From Spirosoma validum (GTDB taxonomy: Bacteria; Bacteroidota; Bacteroidia; Cytophagales; Spirosomataceae), in the NCBI RefSeq assembly GCF_014699035.1, contig NZ_JACXAA010000002.1, positions 124,001-188,000 on the forward strand: a stretch of DNA of 64,000 nucleotides. The letters run 5' to 3'. Positions 44,801-52,703 of the stretch are shown here, piece after piece. The notes under the pieces were generated by a model. That model saw only the letters and a program-made list of their open reading frames with translations, was not told the origin of the DNA and ran no database searches. Position 1 is the stretch's first letter. Each line of letters opens with the position of its first letter. The translations under genes and the position numbers were made by a program.

Positions 44801-45156
44801 TGCTCTTCAATGCTGAATTGAGATTACCGTTAATTCGCTACCTATATCGGGGTAACGTAACGTCCAATTTCCTGCGTAATCTACAACTGGTTGCCTTCAC
44901 CGATATCGGCACTGCCTGGACGGGAAGCGGGCCATTCAGTCAGCAAAACAGTTTGAACACCGAAATTGTCGGCGGGGGCAACATACCGTTCCGCGCGGTC
45001 GTGACGAACTTTAAAAATCCATTCCTGATTGGTTACGGAGCCGGTGTACGAACTATGATCTTTGGTTATTTTGTTAAGTTCGATTACGCCTGGGGCATGG
45101 AAGACAAGACAGTTGGCAAACCGATTGCTTATTTAACACTTGGGTATGACTTTTAA
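41869..45156 (+). CDS. Large exported protein: gluzincin-like domain, propeller and beta-barrel (TolB-like)
   Basis: 1095 residues from the ATG at 41869, start of a signal peptide (a GTG at 41824 adds 15 residues). Residues about 30-290 resemble a gluzincin peptidase domain, but the zinc motif reads V-H-D-V-A-M (His near 141) instead of H-E-x-x-H, and the later E-G site reads M-P-G. A central PD40/WD-like propeller (about 300-590) and a Ser/Thr/Gln-rich linker are followed by a large C-terminal beta-barrel domain ending in G-Y-D-F. This type is usually named TolB-like in Bacteroidota. It may help handle outer-membrane proteins or glycans; role unknown. Confidence 0.78.
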   Translation: MRNQYILLVGLLLVGMSGATAQNYPSLERFGKNRIQYRGFEWKTIRTSNFEIYYYQDGTQIANLTAQYAESEFDRITELLGYTPYNRVKIFLFNSPSELAQSNIGINAQGGLNTREQNLSKSRIELAFTGDQSSFRKQIVHDVAMLFVYDMLYGGSLKDALQSSLLLTLPDWFMPGIASYIAYGNSQELDDYMRDVSLTHPIKRAALLAGLSGLEAEQVGHSIWNYIVQRYGRDNVSNILNLTRIIRNEEKSITSTLGVPYSRFLREWREYYAGMASSVTQAYQSGTDDFQLKVSSADDKSSLISLKLSPDKEHIAYSILRDGKFSVEVVNTKNRKKTTILSGGYRLDGLAIPTSTPLVAWQKGNNLLVMTDEVGKTFLYQFSDFEKRPKQQFKRQVNGLSQVVWMDASEDGGSLILSADRKGQNDLFLYSINRGSYQQLTNDLYDDLYPSFVGRTARQVVFSSNRKEDTLGVDKGSYKTIRDRLSLFTHEGSARDLSVVRLTDSLSHAAQAIPASETTLYFLNDINGIRNLYRLDTESKAVGQLTAFPQSIRLYDLNPTNGGFVYSSLKNGDEYIGFRSQLNLSQSVQTPPTQRAAAINRLTAQNTARTNPVKTDSTGTQATQTLTDSSAAGRNVAGGAQPVPTNRLSLEPGEVDTDNYQFDPEVLKAAEYRQRRSVAGVSPGITTAPLRNRRRENITIRGPFDYKGTFGINDAPSNWRIDPIRGFGYTQEVTLTDLLENHVLRAGGFLSLTNALHNSDLFAEYTNLTHRIDYGVRVDRQTLFVPDAGLTQKNRYNRFAVSASYPISVNSRFTVSPFYAMTRLIDLSSFALPDLVSDYAGLRGEFVFDNSQINGMNMTVGTKLKLRYEEYAGMRSSSESFRRLSLDARHYQKIHRDLVLALRFSFSQSGGAAPKQSTLGGMENWINNQKEQVASNPLLVPNTIQNEIPYDYRNAFFLDFAAPLRGFRQGKLTGNSHMLFNAELRLPLIRYLYRGNVTSNFLRNLQLVAFTDIGTAWTGSGPFSQQNSLNTEIVGGGNIPFRAVVTNFKNPFLIGYGAGVRTMIFGYFVKFDYAWGMEDKTVGKPIAYLTLGYDF

Positions 45157-45196
45157 GTAATTGGTTAAATACGGATTAATCTGATTTCGTTATGGG

Positions 45197-45301
45197 TTCG
45201 ACCCCACCGGGACGGTCGGCCGTTGCCGTCCGATGTTTATAGGTCAATCAGAAGTCTATAAATGTCTGACGGCAACGGCCGAACGTCCCGGCGGGGTCGA
45301 A
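45197..45301. repeat. 105-bp imperfect inverted repeat, GC-rich
   Basis: Arms 45197-45242 and 45256-45301 (46 bases each) pair with about five mismatches around a 13-nt loop. The outer part is GC-rich and the inner part A/T-rich. It lies between the TolB-like gene (stop 45156) and the PorP/SprF gene (start 45366). It may act as a terminator, but its length and mismatches suggest a dispersed palindromic element. Confidence 0.85.
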
Positions 45302-45365
45302 TTGTGTAGAGTAATCTGGCATTCTTTTTTAGGTAAAACGGACAATTTATCGTAATACTCACTTT

Positions 45366-46286
45366 ATGCGGAATATCTCCTTTCGACAAATTGCTTTCTT
45401 ACTAACGGGCTGTTTAGGGCTGCTACTAATAAGTCAGCGTACTTATGGACAAAGAGAAGTTTTATACTCACAATATTTATTAAATCCGCTGAGTATCAAT
45501 CCTGCTTATGCCGGCAGTCGGGAATCATTTCATTTATCGGCGTTTCTTCGGCGCAAATGGTTTAGCGTACGATACGCACCCATCACGCAAACCGTTTCGG
45601 CTGATGGAGCTGTTGCCAATGGTCGGGTTGGACTAGGCTTCCAGGCCATGAATGATCGCATGGGACTGTTTGCTGCGACTGGTGCTTATGGGAGCGCGGC
45701 TTATCGGTTCAATCTGCCTGCTTTAGCTAAATTGTCCATCGGGGTGCAGGGGGGCGTTACGGTGTTACCGCTTTATGATTTTGCGAGTGCAACGACACTC
45801 AACCGGGCTACGGGTAGCTTTGGAGTAGGCATTTATTATCAGTCGGATCGCTTTTTTGCGGGTGTATCCGCTCCCGAACTGGCGGGCCGAACACTCAGCT
45901 TTTCCGGCCAGGCAGCCTACCAGGCCATTCGACCCATTATGTTCCAGGTAGGGGTTCCGTTTGAAATAGACGATAATACCGTGTTGATTCCGTCGATATT
46001 GATTTCAAAAATCGATACACGACCATTAGGTGTCGATCTGAATCTACGAGTCTGGTTTAACGAAGAAATAGGATTGGGTGCATCATATCGGCAGAACAGT
46101 CCCGGCCTGATCTCGACCAATTATCTTCAGGCATTTGCCGAATATCAATTAACCAAAGCCATTCGCCTTGGCTACGTATTTAATTCGAAAACCCCTGAGA
46201 GTCCGGGCTCTATGCTATTCGATCAGAACAGCGTTCATGAACTCATGCTTCGCTTTTCTCCGAATGTGTTGAAGTTTACGTATTAA
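45366..46286 (+). CDS. PorP/SprF family type IX secretion system membrane protein
   Basis: 306 residues with a signal peptide (about 1-28). The opening V-L-Y-S-Q-Y-L-L-N-P-L-S-I-N-P-A-Y-A-G-S and F-L-R-R-K-W are the PorP/SprF signature; the rest is a 14-strand-type outer-membrane barrel with a C-terminal L-M-L-R-F-S. PorP/SprF proteins are components or partners of the type IX secretion and gliding machinery. The S8 peptidase in this window has a matching T9SS tail. Confidence 0.94.
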   Translation: MRNISFRQIAFLLTGCLGLLLISQRTYGQREVLYSQYLLNPLSINPAYAGSRESFHLSAFLRRKWFSVRYAPITQTVSADGAVANGRVGLGFQAMNDRMGLFAATGAYGSAAYRFNLPALAKLSIGVQGGVTVLPLYDFASATTLNRATGSFGVGIYYQSDRFFAGVSAPELAGRTLSFSGQAAYQAIRPIMFQVGVPFEIDDNTVLIPSILISKIDTRPLGVDLNLRVWFNEEIGLGASYRQNSPGLISTNYLQAFAEYQLTKAIRLGYVFNSKTPESPGSMLFDQNSVHELMLRFSPNVLKFTY

Positions 46287-46399
46287 ACAGCATACGGGTG
46301 AGTTTTCGGGATAGTCATCGAAAATTTCGATAACTTAGTCCCCTAGAAACGTAACGCGACGTCTGTTTGAAACCCTACGAAGATATTTCCAAGGACGAT

Positions 46400-47479
46400 A
46401 TGTTGCACTATCTGTCAGCCAACAATCGTATGTCTAACCAGTCTACTATTCAGAATATGTACATTCCCAGCGACCTTGACCGGGAATTTCCGCTGGCTCC
46501 ACATTTCGTTCAGACATTCGGAAGCTACCCGAATTATCTTCATTTTAACGACGATTTTAAACCCTCTGCTCAGCAACTCCTGGATAGCCGGGGTTTTAAG
46601 CTTATCAATCATTCGACGCGGGTTTCTGATCAGGGGTGGCATGTCATTGAGCGGATTTATCAGCACGACGACGGCCTGGTACTCAAAGCGGAATTTGTAG
46701 GCGATCGCTTTTTTCGTCTGTACGGCTATTTCCGTGAAGAAACATCGGCAAAAAGTTTATTGGATGGTTTTCATGAACATAAATACGTTCACGAAGATAA
46801 TCAGACGCACATTTATCTGATCCAGAGTGGTTTAGGTGGATTGCATACCGAGCGTGTCGAAATTCTGCCGCCCGAGATCGATCTTGAACTGCATTATAAC
46901 GAGGATTTTCCGGCTGTTCATGAGCGGCTGGTAGGTCTGCTGGCACAGCCGAAAAGCAAGGGACTTGTTCTGCTTCATGGCGAGCCTGGAACCGGTAAAA
47001 CAACGTACATCAAATACCTCAGTTCGTTGGTCAAGAAAGACATGCTGATTCTGCCGCCTTACATGACCAACTACCTGACCTCGCCTGAAATTATTCCGTT
47101 TTTGCTGGACAATAAAGAATCTGTACTGATTATCGAAGATGCCGAACGGATTCTGCAATCGCGCGAGGCTGGGGGAGACACTAACAGCGTATCAAACATC
47201 CTGAACCTCACCGATGGTCTCCTGGCCGATTGCATGCACATTCAGGTCATTGCGACATTCAACGCCAGCAAACACTTGTTAGACAAAGCTCTTTTGCGAA
47301 AAGGACGACTGATGGTCGACTATGCGTTCGGAAAATTGGCTCCAAACAAAGCCAATAACCTGCTTGCTCACCTTGGCGTGGACTTCCGCACCGATCAGCC
47401 CATGACCCTGGCTGACATTTTCAACCTCGACGAGCAAACGGTTTCAGGCGAACGCTTCGAAGTCAAAATGGGATTTTAA
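46400..47479 (+). CDS. AAA family ATPase
   Basis: 359 residues from the ATG at 46400; a TTG at 46367 adds 11 residues and another ATG lies at 46430. The N-terminal part (about 20-165) is of unknown type. The ATPase domain has Walker A G-E-P-G-T-G-K-T (near 194-201), Walker B V-L-I-I-E-D-A-E, sensor 1 V-I-A-T-F-N, and L-L-R-K-G-R with an arginine finger. The layout resembles BCS1/ARC-like AAA proteins that remodel protein complexes. Partner unknown; stands alone after PorP/SprF. Confidence 0.88.
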   Translation: MLHYLSANNRMSNQSTIQNMYIPSDLDREFPLAPHFVQTFGSYPNYLHFNDDFKPSAQQLLDSRGFKLINHSTRVSDQGWHVIERIYQHDDGLVLKAEFVGDRFFRLYGYFREETSAKSLLDGFHEHKYVHEDNQTHIYLIQSGLGGLHTERVEILPPEIDLELHYNEDFPAVHERLVGLLAQPKSKGLVLLHGEPGTGKTTYIKYLSSLVKKDMLILPPYMTNYLTSPEIIPFLLDNKESVLIIEDAERILQSREAGGDTNSVSNILNLTDGLLADCMHIQVIATFNASKHLLDKALLRKGRLMVDYAFGKLAPNKANNLLAHLGVDFRTDQPMTLADIFNLDEQTVSGERFEVKMGF

Positions 47480-47481
47480 AT

Positions 47482-47511
47482 GTGATGTCGGTTACTGATG
47501 ACCGACATCAC
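47482..47511. terminator. Hairpin between convergent AAA ATPase and FG-GAP genes
   Basis: An 11-bp perfect inverted repeat (47482-47492 with 47501-47511) with an 8-nt loop starts 3 bases after the ATPase stop. It lies between two convergent genes. Confidence 0.6.
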
Positions 47512-47521
47512 GCTTATACAT

Positions 47522-50500
47522 TTAGTGTCCTTTTGGCTTTATGTAACGATTAACCGCCAATCCTTGCCCGTTTACGGCCGTCACCAGTACTTTGCCTGCG
47601 CTTTTGTCGGATAACAGAACAGATGTTCGGGCATCTCCTGTAACAAACAAACCACTTTCCCGGCTCGGTAGAGCACGAAATTGGCCATGACCATTGCCTA
47701 GAAGTACTAAACCAACAGAAGCGTCCTGCCGCCCCATATTGACTTCGTTTGGAAAAAAGTTGCCGGTTAGAACGACGTCCAGATTGCCATCTTTGTTAAA
47801 ATCGTAAGGAACAATACCATAAATGGGCGACTCCTGGGCCAGGCGGGGAAGGGGCGTTATTCTGAACTGGCCGTTCCCCAGATTCTCAATATAGGCACTT
47901 TGCAGATAAGTCGCCTGGGCGTGATAGGCATCTTTTAACTCATCATCCGAAAGCAGATTAGCGAACGTAACCTGAGCATAATCGGCATAGTGCTGGTACT
48001 TGCGCCGGAATTGAATAACCTGCTGATTCAGTGCATCACGCGGAACGGCGGGGTAGGCCACTCCTTTAATAAAATAACCCATCAACGGATCGAACGTACC
48101 GTCGTTGTTAAAATCTTTCGCCACAATTTTGAGGGGTTCCTGTTCCGATGCCCGATATAACGTGTTCAGTCCTTCGTTGCCAGCAATGTAATCCAGATCG
48201 CCGTCGTTGTCGAAATCGCCCTGTGCCAGACTGTTCCACCAGCCGGTTGGCAGAGGGGTTGGGGCAAGGGGCATAGGGCGTAATGTGAACCCCTTCGCCC
48301 CCTGCCCCTTGCCCTCTCCCCCCTTCAATACCGTAATAGGCATCCATTCGCCAGCGAGGATAAGATCGGCCCACCCATCGTGGTCGGTGTCAGTCCAGAG
48401 AGCGCTGCAAACAAGTCCGGCTTTCAAAAGCCACGGGCAAACCTGAGCCGTTACGTCGGTAAACTTAGCAACGCCATTCGACTGGTCATTTCGGAGCAGA
48501 TAGCTGCGGGCGGGCAGTGGGTATTTACCAGGAATCAAGCGGCCGCCGACGAACAAATCCAGATCGCCATCGTGATCAAAATCAGTGGCCACAACGCAGG
48601 AGCCACTGCCTGATACGTCGGGTAAGGTACTAGACGAAGCGGGGCTAAAATCACCGCGACTGTTATTAATGTATAATTGATCCTGATAAAACGCTTTATC
48701 GGAAGCTGATTGTTGGTATCCTCCACTCACTACGTATAAATCCAGGTCTTTGTCGCCGTCGGCATCAAAAAGTAAAGCAGCTGTATCGTCATGATCGGTA
48801 TGAACAGGTAATGATTTTTGCGTAAATCCGCCCTGCGCCGTTCTTACCAGGAAACAGGCTTTACTGCCTCGATACGTACCGCCGACAAAACAATCCTCTA
48901 AACCATCGCCATTGATGTCGCCGGTTGCCAGCGCGAAGCCACTACGCGAAAGCATCTTATGCAGAGCTGCGGTTTGTTTAAAATCGACAAAATCGGACGA
49001 TTGATGCTGAAAAGTCGGGGTAACCGGCAGGGGAACATTAGCGAATAACGGCTGAGTCGTTTTGGAAGTGGGTGTTACGTATGTGTCGTGAGCGTTTTGA
49101 GGGCGGAAGTGCAGTCGTTGATTGGCTTGGACGCGGTAACGAGTTTCGGTCTTACCACCCGGCCATTCAACCCGTAACGAATCAATTTGCTTTGACTTGC
49201 CCAGTCCAAAATGCAACACAGGTTCTACCGACGACTGAAAGCCCCGGACAACTGATAGTTCAGCATACTGCATTTGACCGCCTGCCCATACCGTCGCTTT
49301 CACACCAATACCCTGCCGGTTACCCTGCGCTCCATCGAATTGTATGGATACGTAATGATTCGGCGACTGTTCCTGGGTAGTATTCTGATAAATAAGGGCT
49401 TCGGAATCAAGGGTATTGACAACCAGGTCGAGGTCGCCGTCGTTATCCAGATCGGCGTAGGCGGCACCGTTGGAATAGGAGAGCGAGGCTAGTCCCCATT
49501 CCTGCGATACGTCGGTAAACGATACGTCGCCCGTATTGCGATACGCGTAGTTTGGCACCTGTACTTCCGGAACTTTCTTCATCAGTTCTTCGCGCTTATC
49601 CTTCTGAAATTCAGTCGTGCCGAAGCCTGAGAACTCTTCGGTGAATTGAATGAAATCGCGATCCGTTACGTCCCGGCGGTATCCATTCGTAATAAACAGG
49701 TCTTTACGACCATCGTTGTCATAATCACCAAAGAGTGCCGACCAGCTCCAGTCCGTTTTCGCAACGCCTGCCAGTAAGCCGATTTCGGAGAAACGGGGGA
49801 TGGGAGCAGAGGGCAGAGGGGTAGGGGCAGAGGGGATAGGATGGGGGGATTGGTCGACTGCTTTACCCCTTGCCCCTAGCCCCATGCCCTCTGCCCCTAA
49901 ATTGAGTTGCAGCGAGTTGCGCATGTACTGCATCTGATACCGGTACGGTTCGGCAATACTGAGTTCCTTGCGGTCGTAATCCTGCCCCGCGAGCATTTTT
50001 TTCTGGCGGGCGTTTTCTTCGGGCAGCATATCAAGCTGGAAAACGTCGGGTAGGCCGTCGTTGTTGAAATCTGCTACGTCGACCCCCATGCCATACAGGC
50101 TCGTGTGGGCGGTCGCCTGGCGAATGACATTGGTAAACGCTGGACCGTTGGTTGACCGTTTGCCATTATTTAGGTAGAGAATGTCACTACTGATGAAGTC
50201 GTTCGAGCAGTAAATGTCAGGATAGCCGTCTTTATTGAGATCGCTGATAGCCAGGCCCAAACCCAGTCCTTCATATACGATACCCGCCTGTTTAGAAATA
50301 TCGGTGAACGTAGGATGTCCCTTAGGCCCATTGCCTTCGTTGCGATAAAGTTTTCCCGTGCTTGGATACGTACCGTCGTTGTAGGTCTGCCTGAGGATAT
50401 TCGGGTTTTGGAGATCAGGAGCCGTATTGAGTAGATAAGCGTCTAAGTCGCCATCCAGATCATAATCGAAAAAAGCGGTTTGGGTTGTATAGGCATCGTC

Positions 50501-51025
50501 GGCCAGGCCGTATTCGGCAGCCATTTCCTTAAAAACCGGCTTCCCTTTTTTGAGCCCCTGATTAATGAACAACAGGTTTTTGGATTCAGTGAGACCAGGA
50601 TGTTTGGCAGCACTCACGTAAATATCCAGCCAGCCATCACCGTTCAGATCGACCATGGAAACGCCGGTACACCAACGATTCGTGGAAACCCCGGCCGACT
50701 CGGTAATGTCGTCAAATTTCCAGCTGTGATTTGTAGAGTCGATCTGATTTAGATAGAGTCGGCAGCTTACCTGATTTCCGCCGAAGAAAACATCGGGTTT
50801 GCCGTCGTTGTTGACGTCGCCAACGCCAACGCCCCCCCCATTGTAAAAATTAGTGAACGTAAACGCATTGAGTTGGTCGGTTTGGGTAAGTGTGTTCGCG
50901 AAGGTTACGCCGGTTTGACTAGAAGGAAGTAAGTCAAAACGCTTGGCTTGTGGCTTATGACAGGCCGCAACCAGCAGGCTTAGACCAACGATGATCTTTT
51001 CATAAAACGAACCCAAACGAATCAT
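47522..51025 (-). CDS. FG-GAP/VCBS repeat lipoprotein with ASPIC/UnbV domain (CRTAC1-like)
   Basis: 1167 residues. Signal peptide with lipobox L-V-A-A-C (Cys about 22). Many FG-GAP/EF-hand-like motifs (D-V-N-N-D-G-K-P-D, D-L-N-G-D-G-W-L-D, D-Y-D-L-D-G-D-L-D) build integrin-like propellers, with an ASPIC/UnbV segment near the middle (Q-G-I-G-V-K-A-T-V-W...S-V-R-G-F-Q-S-S). Two Gly/Pro-rich insertions (about residues 376-410 and 900-926) come from palindromic repeat copies at 49795-49898 and 48249-48324. It is the last gene of the sigma/FecR/SusCD locus, though a terminator-like hairpin lies before it, and is likely surface exposed. Confidence 0.9.
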   Translation of the reverse strand: MIRLGSFYEKIIVGLSLLVAACHKPQAKRFDLLPSSQTGVTFANTLTQTDQLNAFTFTNFYNGGGVGVGDVNNDGKPDVFFGGNQVSCRLYLNQIDSTNHSWKFDDITESAGVSTNRWCTGVSMVDLNGDGWLDIYVSAAKHPGLTESKNLLFINQGLKKGKPVFKEMAAEYGLADDAYTTQTAFFDYDLDGDLDAYLLNTAPDLQNPNILRQTYNDGTYPSTGKLYRNEGNGPKGHPTFTDISKQAGIVYEGLGLGLAISDLNKDGYPDIYCSNDFISSDILYLNNGKRSTNGPAFTNVIRQATAHTSLYGMGVDVADFNNDGLPDVFQLDMLPEENARQKKMLAGQDYDRKELSIAEPYRYQMQYMRNSLQLNLGAEGMGLGARGKAVDQSPHPIPSAPTPLPSAPIPRFSEIGLLAGVAKTDWSWSALFGDYDNDGRKDLFITNGYRRDVTDRDFIQFTEEFSGFGTTEFQKDKREELMKKVPEVQVPNYAYRNTGDVSFTDVSQEWGLASLSYSNGAAYADLDNDGDLDLVVNTLDSEALIYQNTTQEQSPNHYVSIQFDGAQGNRQGIGVKATVWAGGQMQYAELSVVRGFQSSVEPVLHFGLGKSKQIDSLRVEWPGGKTETRYRVQANQRLHFRPQNAHDTYVTPTSKTTQPLFANVPLPVTPTFQHQSSDFVDFKQTAALHKMLSRSGFALATGDINGDGLEDCFVGGTYRGSKACFLVRTAQGGFTQKSLPVHTDHDDTAALLFDADGDKDLDLYVVSGGYQQSASDKAFYQDQLYINNSRGDFSPASSSTLPDVSGSGSCVVATDFDHDGDLDLFVGGRLIPGKYPLPARSYLLRNDQSNGVAKFTDVTAQVCPWLLKAGLVCSALWTDTDHDGWADLILAGEWMPITVLKGGEGKGQGAKGFTLRPMPLAPTPLPTGWWNSLAQGDFDNDGDLDYIAGNEGLNTLYRASEQEPLKIVAKDFNNDGTFDPLMGYFIKGVAYPAVPRDALNQQVIQFRRKYQHYADYAQVTFANLLSDDELKDAYHAQATYLQSAYIENLGNGQFRITPLPRLAQESPIYGIVPYDFNKDGNLDVVLTGNFFPNEVNMGRQDASVGLVLLGNGHGQFRALPSRESGLFVTGDARTSVLLSDKSAGKVLVTAVNGQGLAVNRYIKPKGH
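48249..48324 (-). repeat. G/C-rich palindromic element copy A, in-frame inside the FG-GAP gene
   Basis: Read on the minus strand, a G-rich arm (GAGGGCAAGGGGCAGGGGGCG) and a C-rich arm pair imperfectly. The encoded segment begins G-E-G-K-G-Q-G-A-K-G and ends P-L-A-P-T-P-L-P, like copy B. Confidence 0.75.
49795..49898 (-). repeat. G/C-rich palindromic element copy B, in-frame inside the FG-GAP gene
   Basis: A longer copy of the same element: on the minus strand an arm rich in GGGGCAGAGGGCATGGGG is followed by a C-rich arm ending CCCTCTGCTCCC. The encoded segment begins A-E-G-M-G-L-G-A-R-G-K and ends P-S-A-P-T-P-L-P-S-A-P-I-P. Frame and orientation equal copy A. Confidence 0.78.
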
Positions 51026-51050
51026 GATAATGCTCCTGTTCTTTTACAAC

Positions 51051-51092
51051 GTAAAAAGCGGAGGACAGCCGATAAATAATGCTGTCCCCCGC
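51051..51092 (-). terminator. Terminator-like hairpin after susD
   Basis: Arms 51058-51069 and 51081-51092 pair over 12 bp with one mismatch, followed on the minus strand by a short T-run. It lies between the SusD stop (51126) and the FG-GAP gene start (51025) and could reduce read-through. Confidence 0.65.
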
Positions 51093-51125
51093 TACTACTA
51101 ATCAATAGGTTGGTAATACTGAAAA

Positions 51126-52667
51126 CTAATAGCCCGGATTCTGGTCAACTTGCTCAATTTTCGGGTTATTGTCCACTTCCGTCTGTGGAATAGGCAGTAG
51201 TTCGTGCTTACCTTTCTGGAAATAACTGAATGGCTCCGTTGTCAGCTTACCCGCCTTCCGCCAGCGCAGAATATCGCGGTTCCGAATCTCTTCGCCACTC
51301 AGTTCAACCCGCCGTTCGTGCACGATAGCCGCAAATACTTGATCTTTCGTGCTAACCGGATACGTTGCTGTTGGGTAAGCAGGCATGGCTACACTCTTGC
51401 GGGCGCGAACCTGATTTAGATACGTAACGGCCGATGCGGTATTGCCGAGTTCATTTTCGCATTCGGCCATGGCCAACAGTGTTTCGGCATAGCGCATAAT
51501 CCGTTGGTTGATGCCCCCAGTCAGGAAAGACTGATCCGTTTTATACATCAGCGAAAACTTCCGCCAGCTAACTTTCAGGGTTTGCCCACCGACCGTCGAT
51601 GAGTTGCCATTCTGAGCGGCATCCGTCAACGTATTTTTGTCGCTATTGTATTTGTCGCCCGTGAAGTAGAACGATTTAGCGTAACGAGGGTCGGTTTTGG
51701 CATCGCCTTTCGTCGTTTTTTCAAACTCGTTCAGCAGATTGTTAGACGGAATGATGTTCCGCCAGCCAATTGCTGAGTACTCCTGCGTACGTACGGTTTC
51801 AGTCCCCGCTGTAGCGCCGTTTCCGTCACCATCCCAGTTGTAATTACCACCCGATGGGAAGAAGTTAATTTCCCAGATCGACTCTTTGTTGAATTCAGTC
51901 TCTTCCAGAAAGTTATCCGTAAATTCATCGACTAGGCTGTAGGTACCCGACGAAATTATTTTCTGTAATTCTGTTTTAGCATTAGCATAATCAGCCTGTT
52001 GCAGATAAACCCGAGCCAGGAGCATTTGGGCTGCTCCTTTTGTTGCCCGACCCAGGTTGGCGGCCTCGTAGGTGGTCGGTAAGGCTTCCTGGGCGGCTTT
52101 CAGATCGGCAACGATAAAGTCGTATACCTCTTTTTCGGAGGAGCGGCCCAGCGATCCGTCTATCGACGTTACGTAATTTTTATAGAGCGGAACACCGCCC
52201 CACATCGTCACCAGATCGAAATAAGACCAGGCCCGTAGAAACCGGGCTTCGGCCAACAGGCGGTTTTTATCGCCAGCAGACAGATCACTGACCTTAGTCG
52301 ACAAATCCAGAACGGAGTTCGCCCGATGGATCAGCCGGTAGTGACCATTCCAGACCGAGTTCATCACGCCATTACTGGAGTTATGGCTTCCCAACAATAA
52401 TTGATTGCGGGGTGCTTCGAGTTGTCCTCCGCCCGATGCTACGTCGTCGCTACGTAGGTCGTGCAGAAAAAACCATTCCCGTGAGGTAAGCTGATTGGCC
52501 TTTGTCAGCGCATAAACGGCCGTAACGGCGCTGGTTAGCTCGGAGCCATTCTTATAAAAATTATCGACGGTAACGCCGTTTGGATTCGTTTTGTCCAGTA
52601 TTTCTTCCTTACAGCCAGAAATCAGTCCCAGAAATAACGTTCCAGCGATTAAAATTCCTTTTTTCAT
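51126..52667 (-). CDS. SusD/RagB family nutrient-binding lipoprotein
   Basis: 513 residues. Lipobox L-I-S-G-C (Cys about 19) after a signal peptide. N-P-N-G-V-T-V-D-N-F-Y and A-L-T-K-A-N in the N-terminal part, then L-A-E-A-R-F-L-R-A-W-S-Y-F-D-L-V-T-M-W-G-G-V-P-L-Y are the SusD signature; the last 100 residues include E-R-R-V-E-L-S-G-E. It caps the SusC channel on the cell surface and delivers ligand to it. Starts 36 bases after the SusC stop. Confidence 0.96.
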   Translation of the reverse strand: MKKGILIAGTLFLGLISGCKEEILDKTNPNGVTVDNFYKNGSELTSAVTAVYALTKANQLTSREWFFLHDLRSDDVASGGGQLEAPRNQLLLGSHNSSNGVMNSVWNGHYRLIHRANSVLDLSTKVSDLSAGDKNRLLAEARFLRAWSYFDLVTMWGGVPLYKNYVTSIDGSLGRSSEKEVYDFIVADLKAAQEALPTTYEAANLGRATKGAAQMLLARVYLQQADYANAKTELQKIISSGTYSLVDEFTDNFLEETEFNKESIWEINFFPSGGNYNWDGDGNGATAGTETVRTQEYSAIGWRNIIPSNNLLNEFEKTTKGDAKTDPRYAKSFYFTGDKYNSDKNTLTDAAQNGNSSTVGGQTLKVSWRKFSLMYKTDQSFLTGGINQRIMRYAETLLAMAECENELGNTASAVTYLNQVRARKSVAMPAYPTATYPVSTKDQVFAAIVHERRVELSGEEIRNRDILRWRKAGKLTTEPFSYFQKGKHELLPIPQTEVDNNPKIEQVDQNPGY

Positions 52668-52703
52668 TTGCTTGTTCTGTTAATAACGATGTCTGGAATG
52701 TTT

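Noticed and set aside
48249..49898. The Gly/Pro inserts as natural linkers of the FG-GAP protein
   Set aside because: The DNA forms imperfect palindromes and the same motif recurs in an unrelated gene at 63783, which points to an inserted element.
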